Source of the DNA: DATMER01 sp035536935
Lineage (GTDB): Bacteria; Acidobacteriota; Thermoanaerobaculia; Multivoradales; UBA5704
Direction: 5' to 3'
Assembly: GCA_035536935.1 (NCBI GenBank)
Contig: DATLNC010000011.1
Coordinates: 1-32,119 of the forward strand
DNA: 32,119 nucleotides
How positions within the stretch are numbered: the stretch's first letter is position 1; every line of letters starts with the position of its first letter. This document shows positions 21,446 to 26,948 of the stretch, piece by piece. Under the pieces are notes generated by a model that was given only the letters and a program-made list of their open reading frames with translations, was not told the origin of the DNA and searched no databases. A program made the position numbers and the translations under genes.

Positions 21446-21991
21446 ATGGCAAAGGCGAATCCCACCGACGATCGGAAGCTGCGCGAGCTAGTCCTTTTCA
21501 TCGCCCGTGTCTCGGAGCGGGACGAGCACTTCGGCGCGACCAAGCTCAATAAAATCCTCTTCTACTCGGACTTTTGGGCCTACCGGAAGCTGGGACGCTC
21601 CATCAGCGGAGAGAAGTACCAGAAGCTCGCTCACGGGCCGGCTCCCAAACGGCTGGTGCCGGTGGTTCGGAAAATGGAGAGGGAGCGACTCTGCGCGTCG
21701 GCCGAAAGAGACTTTTTCGGACGGACCCAGAAAATCCTGGTGGCCCTACGGGAGCCCGACCTCTCTCTTTTTTCGGGCGCAGAGATCGCGATCGTCCAGG
21801 ACGTAATCAGGAAGCTGTGGGACCTCAATGCCACCGGCGTAAGCGAGCTCTCCCACGAGTTCCTCGGCTGGCAGCTCGCTGCCGAAGGCGAGGAGATCCC
21901 CTACTCGACCGCGCTGCTGGGCCGACCCAGGCCGCCGACCCCCGCGGAGGTTGAGCACGGAAGGAAGCTGGCCGAGGAGCTGGGTGGATAG
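21446..21991 (+). CDS. Panacea-domain (SocA-like, DUF4065) antitoxin, copy 2
   Basis: Protein of 181 aa, paralogous to the gene at 16462. The same blocks are present: RKLRELVLFIARVSERDEHFGATKLNKILFYSDFWAYRKLGRSISG, YQKLAHGPAPKRLVPVVRKM, LVALREPDLSLF, VSELSHEFLGW. GAAGGA at 21432-21437 sits 8 nt before the ATG at 21446; an ATG two codons earlier would have too little space. The tail (residues about 155-181) differs most from copy 1, as expected where an antitoxin meets a different toxin. The toxin-like gene overlaps its end by 8 bp. Copy 1 and copy 2 sit on the two sides of the ffs-dnaX-ybaB-recR-aminotransferase block. Confidence 0.88.
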   Translation: MAKANPTDDRKLRELVLFIARVSERDEHFGATKLNKILFYSDFWAYRKLGRSISGEKYQKLAHGPAPKRLVPVVRKMERERLCASAERDFFGRTQKILVALREPDLSLFSGAEIAIVQDVIRKLWDLNATGVSELSHEFLGWQLAAEGEEIPYSTALLGRPRPPTPAEVEHGRKLAEELGG

Positions 21992-22253
21992 CTTCCGAGT
22001 CGTCATTCAAAGTCATCGGTTCGAGCGGGAGCTGAGAAAAGCCGAGCAGGACCCGCGGCGGGCCGACGATGTGGCCGCAGCCCTGGAGTTCGCCTTGGCG
22101 CGCCATCCAGAGCGCGGCTTCCCCGTCGATGATGGTCCTCTCCATATCTGGCCCGTCTACGTCCGAGACGCGGAGCACGTCGCTTACTACCGCTTTGACG
22201 AAGACCAGGTCGAGTTGATCTCGCTCCTCGCCAGTGGTGTGGAGCTGCCTTGA
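21984..22253 (+). CDS. Small protein after Panacea, probable RelE-like toxin
   Basis: Protein of 89 aa with no family I can name with certainty. VDSFRVVIQSHRFERELRKAEQDPRRADDVAAALEFALARHPERG is a strand plus two helices, and LHIWPVYVRDAEHVAYYRFDEDQVELISLLASG is a run of beta strands with an acidic turn; this alpha-then-beta layout is that of RelE/ParE toxins, where the strands carry the active or binding residues. GTG 21984 is preferred: GAGGAG lies 5 nt upstream and the overlap with the Panacea stop is 8 bp (GTGGATAG). A TTG at 21951 is an alternative. Position right after a Panacea antitoxin supports the toxin role. It overlaps the next gene by 4 bp (TTGA). Confidence 0.72.
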   Translation: MDSFRVVIQSHRFERELRKAEQDPRRADDVAAALEFALARHPERGFPVDDGPLHIWPVYVRDAEHVAYYRFDEDQVELISLLASGVELP

Positions 22254-22822
22254 CCTCTACAAACGCCAAGATCGCCTTCATCGGCACCCACGGGGTGGGC
22301 AAGACCACCCTGTGCTACGGGCTGGCTTCCCGGCTCAAGCGGCGGGATGTGTCGATCGACGTGGTCCACGAGGTGGCGCGGCGGTGTCCGCTGCCGATCA
22401 ACGAGGAGACGTCGGTCGCGGCCCAATCGTGGATCCTTCATACCCAGATTGCCGAGGAGCTGGTGGCCCAGGCGCGCTACCCGGTGGTCATCTGCGACCG
22501 GAGCGTCCTCGACAACTACGTCTACCTGCTTCTGGCCGCCGGCCGGCAGCAGGCGCTCGAAGACCTGATGGAATCCTGGATCCGGACCTATGACTTCCTG
22601 ATCCGCGTGCCGCTGATCGAGCAGCCGTCGCCCGACGGCATCCGGTCGTCCGATCCGGCCTTCCAGCGGGCGGTGGACGAGCGGCTCGTCCGCGAGCTGG
22701 GGGACCGGAGCCTCGAAGCGCTCCACCTCGATCCCGAGCGGCGTGCCGAGTGGCTCGACGCGGTTGAGCAGGAGGTCTGGCTGCGGCTGCGGCCCGCCCA
22801 GCTCCCCCTGCTGGGTGTCTAG
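22250..22822 (+). CDS. P-loop kinase-like ATPase (AAA_28/NadR-like)
   Basis: Protein of 190 aa. KIAFIGTHGVGKTTLCYGLASRL (about 7-29) holds the Walker A motif GTHGVGKTT, and VVICDRSVLDNYVYLLLAA (about 78-96) is the D-R-S/Y-x-x-D-x-x motif of nucleoside-kinase-like and NadR-like proteins. VHEVARRCPLPIN (about 38-50) resembles the substrate-binding region of AAA_28 proteins. Its substrate is unknown. The start is TTG 22250, overlapping the toxin-like stop by 4 bp, which would couple it to the Panacea module; no better start codon exists before Walker A. It might be a cargo or a third component of that operon, or ordinary metabolism that happens to follow. Confidence 0.75.
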   Translation: MTSTNAKIAFIGTHGVGKTTLCYGLASRLKRRDVSIDVVHEVARRCPLPINEETSVAAQSWILHTQIAEELVAQARYPVVICDRSVLDNYVYLLLAAGRQQALEDLMESWIRTYDFLIRVPLIEQPSPDGIRSSDPAFQRAVDERLVRELGDRSLEALHLDPERRAEWLDAVEQEVWLRLRPAQLPLLGV

Positions 22823-22824
22823 AC

Positions 22825-23493
22825 ATGCTCGCGTTCGAAGACCTCCTCACCGTCCTGATCATCGTGGGAGTTGCCGCCGGCGCCCTGGCCCTCTTTGCCG
22901 TGCTCCGGCGGACGCCCGTGAGCCCGGCCGTCGAGGCCGTGGGGCGCGGCGACTTCGAGGGCGCCCTGGCCGGGGCCCGAACCGGTGCGAAGGCGGGGCG
23001 CGACGAGCTGCTCGCCGCGGCGGTGGCTGCCAAGCACCTGCTCCGGCTCGACGAGTCCCGCGCCCTGCTCGCCCGCGTCCTCGCCCGAGATCCGTCCGAT
23101 GGCGAGGCCTGGCTGGAGGCCGGGCTCGCCGCCGCCTACGCGGGCGACTGGCCCGCCGCCGACCGCGCCCTGGCCGAAGCCGCGGCCCGGAGGTCGGACC
23201 TCGCCGAGTCCATCACCCTCCACCGCGCCTGGGTCGAGCTCAAGAAGAACGGGGTCCGGGAGGCCCGCCACCTGTTCGACGAGGTCGAGACCTCGCTGGA
23301 GAACAAGCTGCGCACCGACCTGGGCGGCGGCGAGCCGCTGTTCGCGGAGTGGTTCCTCCAGGCCGCGGAGCTCTGGGCCGCCTTCGGGGACGAGGAGCGC
23401 GCCAATTGGGCACGGGAGGAGGGCCGGCGGTCGGCTATCGGGAGCCGGTTGCCCGAGATTCTGGGGCCGCCTGGGGTTGAAACCCCAGGCTAG
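22825..23493 (+). CDS. Membrane-anchored TPR-like protein
   Basis: Protein of 222 aa without a recognised function. One N-terminal membrane segment (LLTVLIIVGVAAGALALFAVL, about 7-27) precedes about 150 residues of Ala/Leu-rich helical repeats that look like two or three tetratricopeptide units, such as ARALLARVLARDPSDGEAWLEAGLAAAYAGDWPAADRALAEAAAR (about 76-122, with the G-x-x-A and P spacing of TPRs). It begins 2 bp after the previous stop. Its last residues, PPGVETPG, and the TAG stop are encoded by the left arm of the inverted-repeat element at 23467-23615, the same C-terminal sequence as the opposite gene mutY. The natural end may therefore have been a few residues earlier before the element inserted. 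Confidence 0.75.
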   Translation: MLAFEDLLTVLIIVGVAAGALALFAVLRRTPVSPAVEAVGRGDFEGALAGARTGAKAGRDELLAAAVAAKHLLRLDESRALLARVLARDPSDGEAWLEAGLAAAYAGDWPAADRALAEAAARRSDLAESITLHRAWVELKKNGVREARHLFDEVETSLENKLRTDLGGGEPLFAEWFLQAAELWAAFGDEERANWAREEGRRSAIGSRLPEILGPPGVETPG

Positions 23494-23615
23494 AAAAAAG
23501 TACAGCCCCTCCGGGGCTGGAGGCGCAGTAGGCTGCGCCGCGTCTCTGAGTCTGCCGGAAGCTCGCCTCCGGAGGAGGCGATACTCTTCTAGCCTGGGGT
23601 TTCAACCCCAGGCGG
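23467..23615. repeat. Inverted-repeat element between two converging genes
   Basis: A perfect 29-bp inverted repeat (23467-23495 and 23587-23615) flanks 91 bp. Each arm holds its own hairpin, GCCTGGGGTT-GA-AACCCCAGGC. The interior has further short stems: AGCCCC/GGGGCT (about 23504-23518), GCGCAG/CTGCGC (about 23524-23539) and GCCTCC/GGAGGC (about 23565-23579). Both stop codons (TAG at 23491-23493 plus, and TAG at 23591-23589 minus) lie within CAGGCTAGAA of the arms. It resembles short non-autonomous repeats of the REP or MITE kind seen in many copies in some genomes, and it may act as a two-way terminator. Confidence 0.85.
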
Positions 23616-24644
23616 GCGGTCGCGCCCCGCCACCCGCAACACCTTCTTCACCAGCGAAGACAGCGGCATCTCCCTCCGCTCCCCCTCTCCGAACCACCCC
23701 CACGTCCCCTCCGGAGATACGACTTCGGCCCGATGGACGTCCAGCTCAAGGTCGCGGAAGGTGATGGAGTGGCGGACGCTCCCGACCTTCGGCCCAAGGG
23801 ACCAGCTGCCGCCGTAGCGCTCGGCCAGTCCTTTTTCAGGGGAGGGCTCGAGATTCGTCCAGGGCAGCTCCCAGGTGCCGGCCAGAAGGGCACTGTCCTC
23901 CGCCCGGCGGAAGAGGAGCACTCCGCCGTCCCGCTCCACCACCGCGACCAGCAGGCGGTGAAGCTCGCGCTCCCGCTTTGCCCGGGCCATGGGGAAGCGC
24001 TCGGGGTCGTTCCCCGCGGTATTGCGGGCCAGGCAGCCCGGGGCGATCGGGCAGAGCAGGCAGCGGGGCCGTTTTGGCACGCAGACCGTGGCGCCCAGCT
24101 CCATCAGCGCCTGGTTGCTGTCCCCGGCCCGAGCCGGGTCCAGGAGGCTGGCCGCGGAGGCGAGCATCCGCTCCCGCGCCGGACGGCTCTTCGGGTCCAG
24201 CTCCAGGGCGAGCCAGCGCGAGAGCACCCGCTCCACGTTGCCGTCCAGCACCGGCTCCGCCACTCCGAACGCGATGCTCGCCACGGCTGCCGCGGTGTAC
24301 GGTCCGATCCCGGGCAGATCCAGCAGCCCAGCTACCGTGCGCGGGAAGCCCCCGATCTCCGCCACCTTGCGCGCCGCGGCGTGGAGCTGCCGCGCCCGGC
24401 GGTAGTACCCGAGGCCCGACCAGAGGGCGAGCACCTCCTCGACCTCGGCGCGGGCCAGGTCTTCCACGGTTGGAAACTTTTCCAGGAAGCGCTGGTAATA
24501 AGGGAGGGCGGTCTCGATCCGGGTCTGCTGCAGCATGACCTCGGAGAGCCAGATGCGGTAGGGATCGCGGGTCCGGCGCCAGGGCAGGTCCCTGCGGTGC
24601 CGGTCGAACCAGGTCAGGAGGTCGGATGCCTGCCGTATCGACAC
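23589..24644 (-). CDS. mutY: Adenine DNA glycosylase MutY
   Basis: MutY removes adenine mispaired with 8-oxoguanine. Length 351 aa. The glycosylase domain has MLQQTRIETALPYYQRF (about 38-54, with the catalytic Glu), GLGYYRRARQLHAAARKV, the helix-hairpin-helix LLDLPGIGPYTAAAVASIAFG (about 106-126) and VLDGNVERVLSR (catalytic Asp, about 131-142). The iron-sulfur cluster motif CVPKRPRCLLCPIAPGC is the exact C-X6-C-X2-C-X5-C pattern. A C-terminal MutT-like domain follows (about 230-335), including LLAGTWELPW. The start is GTG 24644; TATATA lies 5 nt before it, so translation may be leaderless. The last eight residues, PPGVETPG, come from the inverted-repeat element and duplicate the end of the facing gene. 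Confidence 0.96.
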   Translation of the reverse strand: MSIRQASDLLTWFDRHRRDLPWRRTRDPYRIWLSEVMLQQTRIETALPYYQRFLEKFPTVEDLARAEVEEVLALWSGLGYYRRARQLHAAARKVAEIGGFPRTVAGLLDLPGIGPYTAAAVASIAFGVAEPVLDGNVERVLSRWLALELDPKSRPARERMLASAASLLDPARAGDSNQALMELGATVCVPKRPRCLLCPIAPGCLARNTAGNDPERFPMARAKRERELHRLLVAVVERDGGVLLFRRAEDSALLAGTWELPWTNLEPSPEKGLAERYGGSWSLGPKVGSVRHSITFRDLELDVHRAEVVSPEGTWGWFGEGERREMPLSSLVKKVLRVAGRDRPPGVETPG

Positions 24645-24649
24645 TGTTC

Positions 24650-24655
24650 TATATA
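24650..24655 (-). promoter_or_regulatory. Candidate -10 box of mutY
   Basis: TATATA on the minus strand ends 5 nt before the GTG start, which would make the mutY mRNA leaderless. No -35 is visible at standard spacing. The box is a palindrome and could equally serve a rightward transcript into the structured array; that alternative cannot be excluded. Confidence 0.35.
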
Positions 24656-24673
24656 TACCGGGTCATTTTGGCA

Positions 24674-24717
24674 GTGCCGGGACGGCACGCTCCCCTTTCG
24701 GGGGGCGACCGGTGCCG
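24674..24717 (+). other. Two mutually exclusive hairpins before the array
   Basis: CGGCAC (24683-24688) can pair with GTGCCG at 24674-24679 (loop GGA) or with the identical GTGCCG at 24712-24717. In the second fold the inner GCTCCCC/GGGGGGC stem (24689-24706, loop TTTC) extends the helix. Only one can form at a time, an arrangement used by switches and attenuators, but chance in a GC-rich gap is possible. Confidence 0.45.
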
Positions 24718-24924
24718 CCTCTTTGAAAAAGAGGAGACAAGGGGGGGAGGCCCATCTCTCCGGTTGGATTTTATGTTTTTACCCCTGTAAGAAGGGGATT
24801 CAGGAAGCTTTTGAGAGGGTGAGGCCGTCTAACGACCTCCAAACAGGTAGGATCGAATATGGTGGGTTGGAACCTCCCCCTACTTGTTTCTGCCATCACC
24901 CTCTGCAACGCTCATGCCCGATCC
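24718..24924 (+). ncRNA. Structured repeat unit 1 of 3 (unknown RNA family)
   Basis: Leading hairpin CCTCTTT-GAA-AAAGAGG at 24718-24734. The core (24743-24880, 138 nt) is closed by GGGGGAGG with CCTCCCCC. Inside are CCGGTTGG (about 24760), the hairpin CCCCT-GTAAGA-AGGGG (24782-24797), TTCAGGAA, then a stem GAGG-C-CGT/ACG-A-CCTC, AGGTAGGAT and GGGTTGGAA. After the core a TGCAACGCTCATGCCCGAT block is at 24904-24922. No ORF with a plausible start and length fits the repeat boundaries. The strand is chosen because unit 3 has a GNRA loop on this strand. Function unknown. Confidence 0.6.
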
Positions 24925-24955
24925 TGGTATTTCCAACTTTGCCCCAAAAGCAAAA

Positions 24956-25164
24956 CCTCCCAGCCTTTCGACTGGGAGGTCTGGGGGGAGGCCCCGTCTC
25001 TCCGGTTGGGTTTCCGTGGATATACCCCTGTGATGAGGGGAATCAGGAAGGTTCAAAGAGGTTGAGACCACGTGGGTCTCGGTTTGGTAGGATGAGTTAG
25101 GTTGGTTCGGAGCCTCCCGTGTTTTCTCTTCGTCTCTCATCCATTGCAACCGCCATGCCCATTC
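24956..25164 (+). ncRNA. Structured repeat unit 2 of 3 (unknown RNA family)
   Basis: Leading hairpin CCTCCCAG-CCTTTCGA-CTGGGAGG at 24956-24979, different in sequence from unit 1 but in the same place. The core runs from about 24984 to 25118 and is closed by GGGAGGC (24986-24992) with GCCTCCC (25112-25118). It keeps CTCTCCGGTTGGGTTT, GTGGATATACCCCTG, the CCCCT/AGGGG hairpin with loop GTGATG, ATCAGGAAGG, and GGTAGGATGAG. The second inner stem is now GAGACC-ACGTG-GGTCTC, with every pair kept although bases differ from unit 1. The downstream block TGCAACCGCCATGCCCATTC is at 25145-25164. Unit 2 starts about 241 bp after unit 1. Confidence 0.6.
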
Positions 25165-25210
25165 AACTCCAAATCAACTCTCCGCGGCAAATCCGCCCAG
25201 AAAGAATTGC

Positions 25211-25428
25211 GCCCCTCGGTTGAAGCCGAGGGGCTAAGGGGGGAGGCGCCTTGATCCGGTTGGGTTTTGTGGATCTACCCCTGCAAAGGGGCTTCAGGAA
25301 AGAACATGAGAAAGGATGAGATCAGAGATCTCCACTGATGGAAGGATGATTTCTGGCTGGACGGCTGCCTCCCCCTCTGTACGCTTACTAAGGTGCCTCT
25401 ATTCTATGCAATGCTTATGCCCGAATCC
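25211..25428 (+). ncRNA. Structured repeat unit 3 of 3 (unknown RNA family)
   Basis: Leading hairpin GCCCCTCGG-TTGAAG-CCGAGGGGC at 25211-25234 (nine-bp stem). The core is 25239-25375 (137 nt), closed by GGGGGAGGC with GCCTCCCCC (nine bp). It keeps ATCCGGTTGGGTTTTG, GTGGATCTACCCCTG, the CCCCT-GCAA-AGGGG hairpin, which is a GNRA tetraloop on the plus strand, CTTCAGGAA, and GGAAGGATGA. The variable inner stem is GAGATC-AGA-GATCTC, again compensated. The downstream block TGCAATGCTTATGCCCGAATCC is at 25407-25428. It is the unit nearest to rimB (start at 25579), so it could be in that operon's leader. Confidence 0.6.
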
Positions 25429-25578
25429 GAGTGAGGCCGGTGCTCCGTGCAGAATCAGTAGTTTACCTGGAAGTCTGCCGGTTTCACCCCTGGAAGGGAT
25501 TCCGTCTCCCCCGCCTCTCTGGTGCAATTGCTTCCTGTCTCTCATGGCATTTCTACAATTTTCATCGGTGCCGGGCTG
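25429..25578 (+). other. Gap between the array and rimB
   Basis: No gene is seen here. CACCCCTGGAAGGGATTC (about 25485-25502) and GGTGCAATTGCTTCC (about 25521-25535) loosely recall the CCCCT/AGGGG and TGCAA blocks of the array units, so a decayed fourth unit is possible. The rimB ATG at 25579 has no strong ribosome binding site. Confidence 0.35.
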
Positions 25579-26040
25579 ATGGCGGGGTCCGAGCCCGTGC
25601 AGATCGGTTGGAAGGAGTACCTGGACCTGCCGGAGATGGGGATCTTCCGCCTCAAGGCGAAGATCGACACCGGGGCCCGCACCTCGGCGCTCCACGTGGA
25701 CTCGCTGCAGGTAGTGGACACCCTGCCCGACGGCACCGAGATCGCGGAGGTGGAGATCGGGGTCGACCGCCGCCATCCCGAGCGCCGGGTCACGGCGCGG
25801 GTGCCGGTGCTCGGCCGGCTGCGGGTAAAAGATTCCGGCGGCCACCCGGAGCTCCGTCCTTATATAGAGACCGAGCTCGTCCTCGGGCCGGTGCGCAAGC
25901 GCATCCGCCTCACATTGACCAACCGTTCGGGCATGCTCTTCCGTATGATTCTGGCCCGCAAGGCCCTGGAGGGGGACTTCCTCGTGGATATCTCGCGGAA
26001 GTACCTCCAGCGAAAACACCATCCAAGAAAGAGTCGATGA
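25579..26040 (+). CDS. rimB: Retropepsin-like ATP-dependent zinc protease family protein (RimB-like)
   Basis: Protein of 153 aa in the PF05618/COG4067 family. The aspartic-protease-like core is LKAKIDTGARTSALHVDSL (about 24-42), with the catalytic-type D-T-G-A, followed by VTARVPVLGRLRVKDSGGHPELRPYIETELVLG (about 71-103) and RIRLTLTNRSGMLFRMILARKALEGDFLVD, in which the segment L-x-N-R-x-x-M-x-x-x-x-L-x-G-R/K is typical. In Pseudomonas, RimB acts with RimK to remove glutamates from ribosomal protein S6. Direct overlap with rimK (ATGA at 26037-26040) supports that pairing. The ATG at 25579 is chosen over one 57 bp upstream because the domain begins right after it. Confidence 0.85.
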   Translation: MAGSEPVQIGWKEYLDLPEMGIFRLKAKIDTGARTSALHVDSLQVVDTLPDGTEIAEVEIGVDRRHPERRVTARVPVLGRLRVKDSGGHPELRPYIETELVLGPVRKRIRLTLTNRSGMLFRMILARKALEGDFLVDISRKYLQRKHHPRKSR

Positions 26041-26948
26041 AGATAGCGATCCTCTCCCGCAAGGCCACCCTGTACTCCACCTCGCGGCTCGTGGAGGCCT
26101 GCCGCCATCGCGACGCGGACGTCATGGTGCTCGATCCGCTCGAGTGCATCGTCAAACTTTCAAAGAAGAGGCCGGAAGTCTTCCGCGGCAACGAGCGGGT
26201 GACCGGGCTGGACGGCGTGGTGCCGCGCATCGGGGCGAGCATCACCTTCTACGGCCTCGCCGTGCTGCGCCAGTTCGAGATGATGGGAGTCTTCGCGGCC
26301 AACGGGAGCCAGGGCATCTCCAGAAGCCGTGACAAGCTGCGCAGTCTGCAGCTCCTCTCGCGCTATGACATCGGCATCCCTCCAACCGCCTTCGCCCGCC
26401 GCAGGGAGGATGTCCGCTCCGCGATCCGCAAGGTCGGCGGCGCGCCGGTGATCCTCAAGCTGCTGGAGGGGACCCAGGGGATGGGTGTCATTCTGGCCGA
26501 ATCGGTCAAATCGGCCGAGTCGGTCCTGGACGCCATGAGCTCCCTGCGCCAGAACATCCTCATCCAGGCCTTTGTCGCCGAATCCGGCGGCAGCGACTTC
26601 CGCGCCATCGTGGTCGGCGGCAAGGTCGTGGCGGCCATGGAGCGCACGGCGGGGGAAGGAGAGTTCCGCAGCAACCTCCACCGCGGGGCGTCGGCCGTGG
26701 GTGTCACCCTCGAGCCCGCCTTCGAGCAGACCGCGGTCCACGCCGCCGAGGTCCTCGGCCTCAACATCGCCGGCGTGGACATGCTGCGCTCCAAGGACGG
26801 CCCCATGGTGCTGGAGGTCAACAGCTCTCCGGGCCTCGAAGGCATCGAACGCGCCACAGGCGTCGACGTGGCAGGCGCCATGATCGACTATGTCCTCGCT
26901 CACGCGCACCACCACCATGGAAAAGACCACCCGCACTCGAAAGGCTGA
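26037..26948 (+). CDS. rimK: RimK family alpha-L-glutamate ligase
   Basis: RimK is an ATP-grasp ligase that adds glutamates to the C-terminus of ribosomal protein S6. Length 303 aa. The N-terminal domain is MKIAILSRKATLYSTSRLVEAC...VMVLDPLECIV. The ATP-grasp region shows SRDKLRSLQLLSRYDIGIPPTAFA (about 97-120), PVILKLLEGTQGMGVILAES (about 138-157, the phosphate-binding loop and lysine), ILIQAFVAESGGSDFRAIVVGGKVVAAMER (about 175-204) and metal ligands in MVLEVNSSPGLEGIE (about 257-271). The C-terminus is histidine-rich (HAHHHHGKDHPHSKG), which could bind metal. It starts inside the rimB stop (ATGA), and its own 3' end overlaps the next gene. Confidence 0.95.
   Translation: MKIAILSRKATLYSTSRLVEACRHRDADVMVLDPLECIVKLSKKRPEVFRGNERVTGLDGVVPRIGASITFYGLAVLRQFEMMGVFAANGSQGISRSRDKLRSLQLLSRYDIGIPPTAFARRREDVRSAIRKVGGAPVILKLLEGTQGMGVILAESVKSAESVLDAMSSLRQNILIQAFVAESGGSDFRAIVVGGKVVAAMERTAGEGEFRSNLHRGASAVGVTLEPAFEQTAVHAAEVLGLNIAGVDMLRSKDGPMVLEVNSSPGLEGIERATGVDVAGAMIDYVLAHAHHHHGKDHPHSKG

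Noticed and set aside
24859..25065. Small open frames within the structured array
   Set aside because: They start and end at different places in the three units, and conserved blocks fall in different frames, so coding does not explain the repeat.
24718..25428. CRISPR array
   Set aside because: Unit length near 250 bp, internal structure and lack of short identical repeats exclude it; no cas gene is in the window.
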